DNA of 64,000 nt from Excoecaria cochinchinensis (GCA_947683425.1 CANTUQ010000159.1:7702001-7766000), one strand, 5' to 3'. Counted from the stretch's first letter, positions 11,623 to 26,464 are shown. Numbers and translations are program-made. The notes: generated from the letters alone by a model not told the origin.

Positions 11623-12337
11623 CACAGTGGTTAGCACGATGGCGGCACTACCCACAAGAGGTTAGCATGACCACGGCACTACCAATTCACAGCGGTTAGC
11701 ACGATGGCGGCACTACCCACAAGAGGTTAGCACGACCACGGCACTACCCATTCACAGCGATTAGCACGATGGCGGTACTACCCACAAGAGGTTAGCATGA
11801 CCACGGCACTACCAATTCACAGCGGTTAGCACGATGGCGGCACTACCCACAAGAGGTTAGCACGACCACGGCACTACCGATTCACAACGGTTAGCACGAT
11901 GGCGGCACTACCCACAAGAGGTTGGCACGACCACGGCACTACCCATTCACAGCGATTAGCACGATGGCGGCACTACCCACAAGAGGTTCGCATGACCACG
12001 GCACTACCAATTCACAGCGGTTAGCACGATGGCGGCACTACCCACAAGAGGTTAGCACGACCACAGCACTACCGATTCACAGCGGTTAGCACGATGGCGG
12101 CACTACCCATAAGAGGTTGGCACGACCACAGCACTACCAATTCACAGCGGTTAGCGCGATGGCGGCACTACCCACAAGAGGTTAGCACGACCACGGCACC
12201 ACCGATTCACAGTGGTTAGCGCGATGGCGGCACTACCCACAAGAGGTTGGCACGACCACGGCACTACCCATTCACAGCAGTTAGCACGATGGCGGCATTA
12301 CCCACAAGAGGTTAGCACGACCACGACGTCACCAGTT
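11623..12337 (+). repeat. Tandem array, 11 x 65 bp, element A 3' region
   Basis: There are eleven units of exactly 65 bp starting at 11623 (11623, 11688, 11753 and so on to 12273). Each unit is two diverged half-units: GGTTAGCACGATGGCGGCAC and GGTTAGCACGACCACGGCAC, separated by short spacers. The ORFs crossing it are repeat artefacts. It ends about 160 bp before the 3' LTR. Element F carries related monomers at 61991-62425. Confidence 0.95.
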
Positions 12338-12494
12338 ACAACCCAAAGACAGCCTGCCTATAACACGGCAACAACAATCATCATAACTCCGTCCAACAGG
12401 AAGATCGCCGCTTCAGGTACGCATTTCTTTCCTTTTCCTGAATTTTTGCTCACCTAGGCACCCACACGCCAGCCTCCCCAAAATTGTGGGCAAC
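12338..12494 (+). other. Pre-LTR segment and degenerate polypurine tract, element A
   Basis: The end reads CCAAAATTGTGGGCAAC directly before TGTAGACACC. Element F has AAAATTGGGGGAAAC at the same place (minus strand, 61836-61850), which is a better PPT, so the A version has decayed. The stretch also shares GCTCACCTAGGCA with F. Confidence 0.7.
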
Positions 12495-15221
<2,727 letters not shown>

Positions 15222-15555
15222 CATACATTCATACATAAACATATATACCGAAATAAAGGGTAATTAAAAAATTTACAAAACCTTTCATGAAAGAAGCTGA
15301 TCATGCATTAATATAACGGAAAACATTACATTACTGTTTGATCAACTCGAAAGTACAAAGGATAATTACATAACAAAAATATACTTAAACATATGTGGAA
15401 GCTATTATAAAACTGACATAAGAGAGTTCTAAACAAAATGAATCATCAAGCTATAAATACTAAGCCCTACACTAAAACCCAGCTGTGTTGGCCTGGCTGC
15501 GACGACTCTCCCAAGGCAAAACTCCTTCCGCACCTGTACGGGTAAACACACCGTG

Positions 15556-15574
15556 CTAAGCGATAAACGCTTAG
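15556..15574. repeat. Conserved LTR stem-loop, B copy
   Basis: CTAAGCG, a 5-base loop ATAAA, then CGCTTAG. The same stem is in D (38104-38121, 45337-45354) and K (59264-59281) with different loops. Confidence 0.8.
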
Positions 15575-16256
15575 TGGGGAACACACACACAAGAAATGGA
15601 ATGGTCGTCAAGCATAACGCATACAAATGGCATAATCAGAAATACTCATTAGATACAATAGGAACATGCGAACACATAGAATCGTACATTTAATATACAT
15701 AACCGCATTCATATTACCTCATCATTGTACACATTCGGATAATACATTCTCACAATTATCAAAACGATTCAAAATAATTAAGCACCTGCTGACTCAAGGT
15801 AGTGGATAACGAGTGAACAAACAGTACTTTACGGGTACGAGCCGATTACAGACAGTACCTTATGGGTACGAATCATAAACCATTTTACTTTGTCATTTAC
15901 AAAACATTTTATTAAGGGACAATAAACAAGATCCAAACACATTAAGGGGTTTGCGAGGAACCAAACGGAGACCTGATCTGGGTCCAAACTGAACTGAGGC
16001 TGCAGCTAAAAACTCTATTAGGCATGCCTAACTATCCACTAAACTGACTCTTGCAGGCTAAGATCATATAGTTAACATCCACAGTTTAATTATAACCAGC
16101 AAAGAATTCACATACTTTGATTAATCAGTACATGCAATTATCATCCGTCTTAATAGTATACAGCTCATATTAGGTGATAATGTGTGCGAAAATCCATAAT
16201 TTAACATCCCTAAAACATGTGAAACAGAAGAGATTTTATTGCAAAAACAGGGTAGG

Positions 16257-16579
16257 TCACGGTGGCAATTAAATTGGTTGTCACCGTGACATACCAAGGA
16301 TCTCGGCAGAATGCAAGTCTGGGGTACCTCACGGTCACAACCAAAATGGTTGTCACCGTGACGTACCAAAGAAACTAGACAGAAGCAAAAGTTTTGGTAC
16401 CTCTCGGTCACAACTAAAATGGTTGTCACCGTGACGTATCCAAAACCCAGAACAGAAGCAAGATCTTGGCACCTCACGGTCACAACCAAAATGGTTGTCA
16501 CCGTGACATGTCCAGATTCACGGCAGAATGCATCTTGTACATACCTCACGGTCACAACCAAAATGGTTGTCACCGTGAC
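16257..16579. repeat. Five hairpins at 72-73 bp period in the B LTR
   Basis: Copies at 16257, 16329, 16402, 16474 and 16546 each read about TCACGGTCACAACC, an AAAA centre, then GGTTGTCACCGTGA: arms of 14 bases around a 4-5 base centre. Both arms stay matched while the spacers between them vary more. The first copy is the most diverged. Confidence 0.95.
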
Positions 16580-17681
16580 CCATGCCCAGATGCGATACCA
16601 GTGAGCCGATTTCAACTTCATTCAATCCAAAATCCCAAAACTTTCACTTCAACCAAAAATATCTTTACCCAAACCATAGTAATAGACCAATCAAACATCA
16701 TTAAATCATGCCATAAATAAATCTTACTCATGAATTCAAGGAATAACATCTATTTACATAAACAATCTCATCACTATTCATACCACATCTCCATCAATCT
16801 CACATTTGGTTCCATAACTCACAATCAAGGTTTTATGAACAATAAGAATCAAAACCCATAACACACATGCTATATCAGAACATATCACAACCCAATTTCC
16901 AGAAATCACCAAGAACACATACATGAAAATATTTACATACAAAAACAGGAAATTTCCCAAACCTTGAAATCCTTAGCTCTTATTCACTTAGTTCTGCTTC
17001 CTGATGCCTTCTCCTTGCCCTTTGGCTCACGAGGAGGCTCAACTAAACCTCAAACCATCAAAGCACACAAACTCAAAATCCTAACTTTAAACCCAAAACC
17101 AGAAAAAGCAAGAAAGAAGAAGAAGAAGAAGAAGAAGAACAAGGTGGAAAAATGCAGAAACATACCTAATAAATGCAAGATGTGATCAATTACCACCACC
17201 AAGAGCTTGAATCCAAGCTTAGAGCACACAAATGGAAAGCAAAGGAAAAGAAAGGCAAAGAGATGAGGGGGAACGGGAATGAGGAATGAAAATTTCTGAT
17301 TTCCCAATTCTCTTTCTTCTTCTACTTTTCATTTTCCTAACCTAACCATGTGTCCACTTCCTAGTGGTGGAAATCAACCACACACACACACTGCAATCAT
17401 GCATCACATACGCCCAAAACTCTCCCAACTAATAACACCCTACATGTGTGTGAGCACACACACAAGCACAACCCCAAAACACACTCTACAAACATATGAG
17501 TAAACACACCCAAGTGTAACCCAACTAATTCACACCCTAACATAACACATGCACCCATGTGCTAATAAAACTCTTAAAACATGCCTTTCTACCCCAAAAT
17601 GCCCTTAACACATGCCAAAACTCATACAATGCATATGCACAAACATGGCTCATTCCACTAGGGGGCAAACGGGGTGTGATA

Positions 17682-18473
17682 GTAACTGATTGGGTTAAGT
17701 TCATATACATGCCAATTAATGAAAAGGATCTGAAGGATGCATCGTTAGATCAGGATAGTTAGTAAGAAATTCTGAAGGTCATCGTGTTATAGTGAATAAA
17801 GTGTATAAAGATTGTCCCGATAGTTCACAAGGAGGTGCTCTATTAGCCAATTTGATTTGATTATATTTCTGTGAATTTAATGTTATGTGTTAAGAATGGA
17901 TTGAGGATGACATTAGGGTCGTAATAGTGCTAGAATGCAAATGATCTGTAACTCAAATTTTGGAGATTCTTACTCTTAGAGAATGATTTTTTGATATAGA
18001 TAATGATATTAGTAGGAATGGTTAGGACTATGTTATAATGATACAGGGTGGCATATTGTGACAATGACAGTTGATGCTAATTTGAGTGAGATGACTTGCT
18101 ATTTGGATAGCAATCTTGATGATTTTTCTCAAGTAAGTTACCGTCATTTTTGGACCGTAGCAATTGGGAGTAAGGAAAATAGGAAGTTTAAGTAAATATT
18201 GAAATGATTTATCGCTATGCTTTAAGATAGGAAGTGGTAAGGCCAGATATGTGAAAAGTAAGGTAAACGAAATTGAAAAGTATATGGAAGTACGCATACT
18301 GAAATAAGTGAAGTGTATGGGTTATAAGTGTAAAATGTTAGTGTTATATGACTGTGTAAAATGTTAGTGTTATATGACTGTAGTAGAGTATTAGAAATGA
18401 ATGAATGATAATGATATAAAGTGTAGTAGATAGGTTACCCAGTGTATGTAAATTTCGAGGACAAAATTTTATT
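17682..18473 (+). other. Internal 3' remnant of element H, no recognisable protein
   Basis: This lies between the B insertion and the PPT of H. It is AT-rich with many stops in all frames. I recognise no domain in either strand; by position it should be the end of a Ty3 pol or its 3' untranslated region. A 24-bp stretch containing GTTAGTGTTATATGACTGT is repeated in tandem near 18335-18380. Confidence 0.5.
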
Positions 18474-18486
18474 AATGGGGGAGAAT
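18474..18486 (+). other. Polypurine tract of element H
   Basis: AATGGGGGAGAAT-type tract directly before the LTR start TGTAACG, preceded by AATTTCGAGGACAAAATTTT. That is the usual end of plant Ty3 chromovirus internal regions; the D element has the same layout on the minus strand. Confidence 0.9.
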
Positions 18487-21400
18487 TGTAACGACTCCAA
18501 TACCGGGTTAGCCATAAATAGTATTTTTTGAGAGTGAATAGTGACACCGACGTGAATAATACTTTTTGAAGTCGAAAAATATTTTCTTAGACCATTGGAT
18601 AGAGCTTGTCAGCAGGAGTCCGTAGGCAAAAATTTGAGGTCAATCGGGTCCGGAATGGCCAAAACAGTGGAAAAGGGGGCTTTGGGGCGTCTGTCCTCCA
18701 TATACGGGCATATGTCGGAAGACAGATGGCCAGGCCGTCAGTGGAGGGATGGCCAGGCCATCGATGAGGCACACCCAGGCCATCGGTCAACTCAGATGGG
18801 CAAAAATCGGCCCGATTTTACCAGTTTTGACCAAGTTTGGCCGGAGCATATCTTGAGCTACGAACCTCGAAAAACAAATCTAAAAATATGGACACGCTCG
18901 TATGATTGGGTAGAATCTAATGGTGTAAAAAAATTATAATTTTGGTGACACTAGAAATTTGGCTATCAGACAAGTAAATAATTATCGAATCGGGAAATAG
19001 TTTCCGATTGAGCTAAAAATATTCATGGAGCCTAATGAATAACTATTAAGAATTATGGAATCATTTTTATGAGGAATTAAGCTTAGAAAGTAAGGAAAAA
19101 GATATGATTTTGATTTAAATAGTACTTAATTGACTGGAGGTTTGACTGAGATTTTAAAAATAGCAAATGATTTCCAAAATTGATGAAAATTTAGAGATTA
19201 ACTCTATATAATATGTATGAATTTTTGGCAGTTAAAAGAGAATTTTTATAGAACATTGAAAATTTACTAATCGGACTGATTTGATTAAACCGAATAGGAA
19301 TTGGACTCCAATTGAGGTGAAATTTTGTGTACAACCTAATTTTTATATGATATAGATTATAGGAATGATTTGAAGTTGGGAAGTGAGAGAAGCATAGAGA
19401 GTTTGCAAAAAGGGCTTAAAATTGTATTTGGACTTCATAGGTTGAACCATTATGATTCATGATAAAAGAACTTAAATTGGCAGTTGGGTAGCTGGATAGT
19501 CTTTATCTTTTCTACCTTCCTCTCCCCTTTGTTGGCCGTAACCCTCTCTTCCCCTTTCTCTCCATTTTTCTTTATATTTTGCTCTAAATTCTTGCTAATT
19601 CCTAGCATCCTAGATGTAATTTAGCCTGTCTTTGTAATCATAGTAGCCTCTAGCATCCATTTGATTGATTAAAAATAAGGAAAAACAAGGATTCAAGGTT
19701 ATGTCTCAATTTAGAGGAAACAGATCTAGGTTGTATTAAATTAATTTATTTATTCTAAATGGTAGATTAGGGTGCATTAAGCATAGTTATGAAGTTATAT
19801 TGAATAAAAGAAAGAAATTAATTGATGTTTGGTTATTATGCATTTCGGCCATGGAGGAAAAATTCAAGGGAAATTGCTTTTCAAAGGTTAAAGTCAAGGA
19901 TTAACGAGCTTATGATGGTTATAGCATGGATGTGAGGTTTGTGATTACGAAATCCATGAATTTCCTTTGGAAAAATTAGGGTTTTCCATTATATTTATAT
20001 AGTGAGTATGTATAAATGCATATATAATTGAAATTGAGGTGATAATTGAGGTTAAGGTAATTAAATAAGCTAATTAGAATGATTAAATTGGAAGAAAATT
20101 AATTGTAGGTTTTGGTGATAATGGAACATAATGGTAAATTTAGGTATATTTAAGGTATACCTAGTGATTAAGTGAAACGGAAGGGTATACACATGTGAAT
20201 TAAGGTTTAATCTAGTAAAATGAGCAATGATTGAGTGATGAATAAAATGTTAGAGAAAATTGTAATATGGCCGAATGAGTTAGTAAGGAAAAAGTGGTGG
20301 GTTTATGACATTTATATGATATTTGAGTGATGAAATGAAGAGATGAATGAATTAGAAGTGAAAAAGAAAGTTTAATCAAAATAATTGCATAGAAATCAAA
20401 TAATTGATTTAATGAATCAAAGATGTAATTAGTATATTTAATGATAGCTAAGCCATAAAATGAATATGTATATAATTTGAGAGTATATGTGTTTAATTGA
20501 AATTATAAGAATTTAATTGAATAATTTGAGATTAGTTTTCCATTATGTCCATGATGAAAAATAATACTAAAGATTGAAATGATTGAAACTATAAGTGTAT
20601 TGAAATTATTTCTGATTAAATGAATAATTGGAGCATAATTGATAAGAAAAGAACGATGGTGGCTTTGAAATGATTTCGTAGCCATTTTAGTGGCCAAAGT
20701 ATACTTATTAAGTAAAATAAGTATATAATATGAGATATACAACATTAATAAAAATGTTGTGTAACTGGTAAAATGAAATGGAAATGAACAGTAACTATAA
20801 ATGAAAGTGATAAAGTATGAAAAGTGGATTTGAAAGTCTGTTCAAAAAGTATGGCCCTTAGTAGTGTCTGGTAGTGCTCTAGTTCAGGATATGATGGCTA
20901 GCCATATGGATACTGTACTGTTGTGGAGCATGACGACTCCACTAGGTAGGCCAATAATAGGCAATCATACTGATAACTAATAAACTGTTCTATGATACTG
21001 CTCTGTGATACTGTTGAGTGGTCATTTGGGGTCACCTTATTATGTTCTGTCATGGATCACGGGATCCACATCCTATTTATCCGGTTCACAGATTTCTACC
21101 GGAGTGATACTAGGGGCTTAATGGTAATTTAAATGATAAAGTAAAATGATAATGAAAGATGATAGTGTAAATTAATAAAGCTAGAGAAAGAAGAAAACAA
21201 GGTTAGTGGAAATGCTTCTAAATATTTTACGATTTTAGGTTGTGTAACCTAGAAAAAAAATGCACGTGATGTGTTTGTGTGCAATTTTCAAATTGGTGAT
21301 GGAATAATGAAATTGAATAACTAATAAATGAAATTAGGTGCTTAAAATGAAGCAAAAAAATGTGGAATTGGCTATGGGAGCATTCGGCCAACATAAAACA

Positions 21401-23369
21401 TTTAAGGAAAATAGTCATGTGTTGGAAATTAAATTGAGTAATTGGAATAAACATGTCAAAATAATTGTGTAGTTGAGTAATGAATTAAATATATTAAGAA
21501 AAAGAATTATTTAAGGGCATAAACTCTAGTGGCCGAATGGTGTGATGGGTAATCTTAAGGAACTTGGTTGGTTGAATAATTTAAAATGCTTGAAACTACT
21601 AATTAAACATGTTTGGCATGTGATAGAGTGAAGAAAAATGGAATGTTAGTCTAGGAGATGTTGTGACCGAATAGTACATTAAGTATGTACCTAGATTAAA
21701 TGTTGAACATAAATGAATTTGCATGAAATTTGAGTATTGCCATGAATGAAACTAATATTAGATAATAAATGAATGAAAATAAAGTGTGAACATGGAATGG
21801 AGGAATGGATGGGTGTGTTGAGAAATGAATAAATTATGAGATAATGCTAGTATGTGATGGATATTGCATGGAATTATGAAAAGAAATATGATTATATGAT
21901 TATTGATGAGAGCTTGTATATTCTACATATAATATGAGAATATATATATATATATATATATAATTTAAATGATATACTATTGCCCTTAGTAACTAGTAGA
22001 GAAACCGATTATGGGGTGTAGTTGGCTAGCTATAAGAACATCGTATAATATACCGTGGTAGTAAGTCATGGCGACTTGCATAGTGGACCAAAGGAAATTC
22101 TACACCGAAAAAGTAAAGAAAAAGTAAGAAAATATGTGAAAATATGACTATTTCAGACCATGGAATCCCTAGTTCCGAATATCCATATCGTTTGTGTGGT
22201 CTCCACTGGGATAGTAGGGGCAAAATGATAAAGATGGTAAAAATATGGAGTAATTAAGTAATTTGAGTAAGTTCTGTAATTATTAAATACTCAAAGGACT
22301 AAATTGTAATTATGTAGAAAGAATTGTAATTGAAGAATAAAAGTGGCATATTAGGTAATTAATGGCAAATTGGAGGATTAAATTTTTAAATTGGTAGATT
22401 AGGGATAAATTCGTAAATAAGAAGAACTTTAAGGACTAAATGATAAATTAGATAAAAATTGTTCAGAAAAGAAATAAAATTGGCAATTGGCAAAAGGTTG
22501 TGATTAAATGGGATATAATTAGAAATTTTAAGAAAAATAAGCTAAATTAAAATATGAAGAAATAAAAATAATTGATAGAAATTAAGTAAATAAAAATAAG
22601 AAAAGGGAATAAATTGAGATTAAATATAGTATTAGCTTAAAGAAATTAAGATATAAAAATAATATGAATTAAAATGTACATAATAGTGAATATTTGTGTG
22701 TTGTATGCATTAGAGGATATTAATGGATATTTTTTTTGAGATCATGGATCGATTAACCGGTTTTTGTTTGCCTCTACCATCTATCCTGAAATTATTAGAA
22801 TATTTGTATTAATTATCAGAGTTATCTCTACAAGTGATATTATTATTATTATTTAATGTAATTCTAACTCTATCCAATTTTATTGACTATTAACGTGTTA
22901 TCTTAAAAGAATATCATTAACGTAAAATTATTTTGCTTAAATTTAATACAGTTATAAGTCTATTTGCTCTCTCCTATGTTTTTCGAAGTATTTTTTTTTA
23001 TTATATGTAAAAGAATAAAATAGATTATTGTAGTCTCAATTAAAATTAATAGAGAGTTATTATTGTTTAAAAATATTTACATATTTTGTACACATTTAAT
23101 ATGAAATCTTAATTTGATTTACGTTTATAAATGGATCTAGTTATAAATTAAATTGAAATAAAAAAAAATACTTTAGTTTATTGTATATACTTTGTTTAAA
23201 GCAATTAAGCAATTGGAAGACCATATCCATATATAGAAACTTTATTATGATTCTGAAAGGTTGGCAGAATAATTTAGTTTACGTATGATCTGGTTTAGTT
23301 AAAAACTAAAAATTTTCCTATTAGTTAATTTAAATCTAGGAAATGGATGATTATGACCGGGCCGTGACA
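18487..23369 (+). mobile_element. 3' LTR of Ty3 element H (4.9 kb)
   Basis: It starts TGTAACGACTCC after the PPT and ends CGGGCCGTGACA, giving TGTAACG/CGTGACA-like inverted ends. The whole span is AT-rich and noncoding. It contains a GC-rich palindrome cluster at 18725-18790, a short run of TA dinucleotides near 21945, and two related blocks (about 20850-21130 and 21975-22225) that both begin GCCCTTAGTA and end near TAGGGGC. At nearly 4.9 kb it is long for a plant LTR; internal duplication may explain part of it. The other LTR is not in the window. Confidence 0.75.
18725..18790. repeat. GATGGCCAGGCCATC palindromes in the H LTR
   Basis: GATGGCCAGGCCGTC at 18725 and a perfect GATGGCCAGGCCATC at 18748 are followed by a partial third copy (CAGGCCATCGG). 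Each is a 6-base arm pair around CAG. The cluster lies 240-300 bp into the LTR. Confidence 0.8.
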
Positions 23370-23441
23370 GCCAACCTATCATGTACATAGAATTTGAAGA
23401 GAAAATTACACTGTATATTTTTTAACTTTACTTTTTAAAAA

Positions 23442-23552
23442 GGCTTAATATGCTATTTGGCACTCCAACTTGCAAACAATTGTCATGTAGCCACCTCTAC
23501 TTAATCGTTTACCAGTTGAACACTTGAGGTTGAACATTATTGACTTAATAAA
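23442..23552 (+). repeat. Left terminal inverted repeat of the MULE
   Basis: It starts GGCTTAATATGCTATTTGGC and matches the right end reverse-complemented over 111 bp with only two adjacent differences (TAGCC against TTTCC). Confidence 0.97.
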
Positions 23553-23885
23553 TACAGGTTTGCACTTGATGTGGCACGTGATCTTTAAACGTCTGATGTG
23601 GAGGACACCTCATTCAGGACGAATCGAAAACAGACACGTGTACGTTGTAACAGTAAACCCTAAATTAACCACATAATTTTTTACCCCCTAAGTTAACTCT
23701 CTTTCCTCTCTCTCACTACCTTCTTCCTCTTCCTTCCTGCTAAAACACGATCTCTTCCCTACCTCGCCAAATTGCTAGCATCAATTCTGTAACCCTAAAA
23801 TCCATAGGTTTTTGGTGTGTTTGAGTTAAAGAAGAGGGCTTTTAACCGTTGTGAGCGAGGAGACCGCGATTTTTACAGAAGTAAG

Positions 23886-24015
23886 GTAAGTTCGAAGTTT
23901 TTGGGTGTAAAAGAAATTGGTATTTTTGTGATTTGGAGCAAAATATTAGGGCTTGTTAGTAAAATTAACAGATAATTATTTGTTGACGACAAGTAATTTA
24001 TTTAATTTTCTTCAG
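23886..24015 (+). other. Likely leader intron of the MULE transposase gene
   Basis: Donor AAG|GTAAGT at 23886 and acceptor TTTTCTTCAG ending at 24015 flank 130 AT-rich bases. Coding similarity starts right after the acceptor. Predicted by motif only. Confidence 0.6.
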
Positions 24016-25398
24016 ATAGTGGGAAGTGAGATCGTGAATTTGTTCTTTCACCATGCGGGACAGCTCAAAGAGGACCCACTAATGAGGTATGTAAATGGAC
24101 AAACTCATTTAGAAGACGTGCAAGTAGATGTCGATAAATTGCACATTATTAAATTCCATAAATGGACAAAACAGATAGGATACACCAATGTGGTTGAATT
24201 AGCATGCACTGTTAACAATAGTGGTATGTTTCACATTGTTAGATGTAATAAAGATGTTTTAGATTTAGGTAGTAAGTTAAATAATGGTGATAGGGTGGAT
24301 GTTCACTTTGTACACGCAGTGGACACACCAATAATATACAATGAAGATGATGATAGGGAGAGTAATTCTGTGGGTGTGGACCCCATTAGGGAAACTGGTG
24401 GGCCAATTGGTGGGGAAAGAGTCAAGGCATCAAAAGTATCGAAGGGTGATCCAATTGGGGGAAGTAAAGGGAAAGGGCATAGGGAAGAAGCTACTGAAAA
24501 GGGGAAAAAAGTTGCAAGTGAGAGCTGGAATAGGGGTAGAAATTATGGCGGCAGGCAAGAAAAACACAAAAGGGTTGTGTGTGAGGACAGACCAGGAATT
24601 AACAGTGATGAAGATGAAGAGGAGTTAGGGTCAGATTCTAAAGATGTAGACTATGATGAAAATTTGAGCCATGAAACATCTAGTGATGAAGACTTGTATG
24701 ATGAAGATAAGGTGTTTGAAGAGGAAGCCAGTGATATAGATGATGAAGTTCTGCTAGCTAGAAGGGCAAAAATAGATGCAAAGCTACACAAACATAAAGC
24801 TGGAAGAGTCAATGTAGATGAGATTCCTCAGGGACCTATAGGTGTTGATGCAGGTTTAGAGGGTATTCAAAGAGATAAAAGACAAAGACATGGGGATAAG
24901 TTAGCTGGGGATGAGGAATTTTTTGATAGTAGTGATCCTGGGAGTGAATGTAGTTTAGATGAAGGAGATGGGACTGGATCTGACAGGAGAGATTTACCTG
25001 ATAGGAGATTTAGAAGTAGGGTCTATTATGATCCTACTTGTAGGGTTTCATTATTTCAGCTGGGAATGCTATTTGAAAATGCCAGGCAGTTTAGGGAGGC
25101 TTTGCAAGATTATGCTGTTGGGAGAGCAGTCAACCTAAAATTATGGCCAAACGAGAAGAGTAGAGTGAGGGCAGTATGTACGAAGCAAAATTGCGAATGG
25201 TACATATTAGGCAGTATTGAAGGGAGATCTGGTGACTTCATTGTCAAGACCTATTATCCTTTCCACACTTGCTATAGGTCTAATAGAAACAAGGCCTGCA
25301 ATACAAAGTGGATAGCTCGAAAATATAGGGAAAGGATTATTAGTCAGCCAGGCCATAAGTTGTGGGAGATGCACTTTTCAATATATATCTATATCTAA
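24016..25398 (+). pseudogene. MuDR-type transposase, N-terminal part only
   Basis: The open frame gives a PB1-like N-terminal domain (LFFHHAGQL, WTKQIGYTNV, DRVDVHFVHA), a long acidic, Ser/Asp-rich linker (DEDEEELGSDS), then the MuDR DNA-binding domain (VSLFQLGMLFENARQFREAL, KSRVRAVCTK, CEWYI, CKAC-type cysteines, SQPGHKLWEM). Such proteins bind the terminal repeats. The catalytic MULE domain and SWIM zinc finger that should follow are missing: after KLWEM the frame ends within AT-rich sequence. No ATG stands where homology begins (ATC GTG AAT at 24031); the first in-frame ATG is at 24082. It is therefore a broken gene, but the remaining 450 codons have no stop. Confidence 0.85.
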
Positions 25399-25439
25399 TT
25401 CCATCCCCCCTATATAAATGTCTGCTTATATTTTTGCAG

Positions 25440-25990
25440 CCTATTAACATTGGAGAGAAAATGCCAGTGGGTGTAGATGTGATGTTTAGCTGCAGACAGC
25501 CAATAGGGCAAGCTAGAGGCAGTAGAGGAAGAGGTTGAGGGAGGGAAAGGGCTCACAATATTAGTCTCGGCCAAAAAAGAAGCAGATCAGAGGGCCATGG
25601 AATCTGTTATGAAGATTCAGGTGTTATATTACAAAGAGTGAGTCCATTTAGCAATTTTGACTTCATTTCCATTTGTTAGTTGCATTTGTTTTCTATCAAT
25701 TCAGATTTGGTTTATAGTTTGGAAACAATGAGAAGGTTGTTTACACACCTCCCAATTTGAAGGATGCTTCACAGACAAATGTTGACCTTGGGTTCAAGCC
25801 TCCAGGATTGAAGTGGAAGGGGAGAAATGCAGTCACCCAAAGACAACTGCAAGAACAAAGTTTCCAAGCACAAATGAGACGGAGGGCAACACATGCAGCA
25901 TCACAGCCTGCAGCATCATAACCTGCAACACAAGTGCTTGCTACATCAACCCAGCTGTTTGCCTCCCCTAATGATTCTGATAATCATTAG
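25440..25990 (+). pseudogene. MuDR-type transposase, C-terminal tail
   Basis: After a splice-acceptor-like TTTTTGCAG at 25431-25439 the sequence encodes an Arg/Gly-rich stretch (RGSRGRG, stop, GRERAHN), QKRSRSEGHG, then after a short gap (probably an intron, 25637-25715) a tail with PPNLKDASQ, GLKWKGRNAVTQRQL and a low-complexity Ala/Thr/Gln end. RG-rich tails and such plain endings are usual for plant MuDR proteins. Two stops (TGA at 25537 and TAA at 25919) break it. Confidence 0.6.
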
Positions 25991-26464
25991 TTTTTATGAC
26001 CTTTGAAGCTTATGTAATTGTTGAACAACGTTTAAAATTGTGGTTATAGGCTGCATTTTGTATTAAACATTTAGGATGTAATTATTTTGAATGCTGACTT
26101 AATATTAGGCAAATCACATTGCCAGTATTTCATGAAAATCAGTTGGTAAACAATCATCATTACTTATTACATAATTATTTGAGGAAACAATCTTCTCATT
26201 GGTTCATGAAATCTGACCCTTTTGAACTAAAAATAATTTGGAACATAATTATTTGGATTAAATGATTAATCGATGATAACAGCTCTTCCACATTTTTTAT
26301 CAGTTATATTCATCAACAAATAAAAGTTTAACTTAAAAACAACATGTGAAAGGCTAATCGTGTACTGTGAAAATCATAATTATTTCTCATTAGTTCAAAC
26401 TCAATAGTACATTAACCAAAAATCATTGACTGCTACAAATCACATAAATGTATAATGTACATAT

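Larger units (their letters stand above)
15222..17681 (-). mobile_element. 5' LTR of element B, outer piece
   Basis: The CATAC at 15222-15226 is the A target duplication; the B LTR resumes there. The piece holds a conserved stem-loop (15556-15574), blocks shared with LTRs D and K such as AGTGGATAACGAG, and a hairpin array at 16257-16579. Its last bases read GGGGTGTGATA where D has GGGTGTTACA, so the outer end is placed at about 17681 with a changed terminus. ORFs inside it are not genes; those around 16121-16720 are readings of the hairpin array. Confidence 0.75.

Noticed and set aside
11623..12337. 65-bp tandem array as a coding repeat protein
   Set aside because: 65 is not a multiple of three and every frame changes from unit to unit; the array is noncoding.
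12212..12457. ORF across the end of the A array
   Set aside because: It is a repeat reading that runs into the pre-LTR segment, with no conserved counterpart in F.
16257..16579. Evenly spaced palindromic repeats as a possible CRISPR array
   Set aside because: This is a plant LTR; the spacers are related to each other, no cas genes exist and the period comes from tandem duplication.
16121..16720. ORFs with repeated VTVTTILVV / GHNQNGCHRD peptides
   Set aside because: The peptide repeats come from the DNA hairpin array in the B LTR, read on both strands; there is no start context and no family likeness.
23433..23441. A 9-bp MULE target duplication
   Set aside because: Only TTAAAAA (7 bp) is shared at both ends and it is low-complexity, so I did not call a firm duplication.
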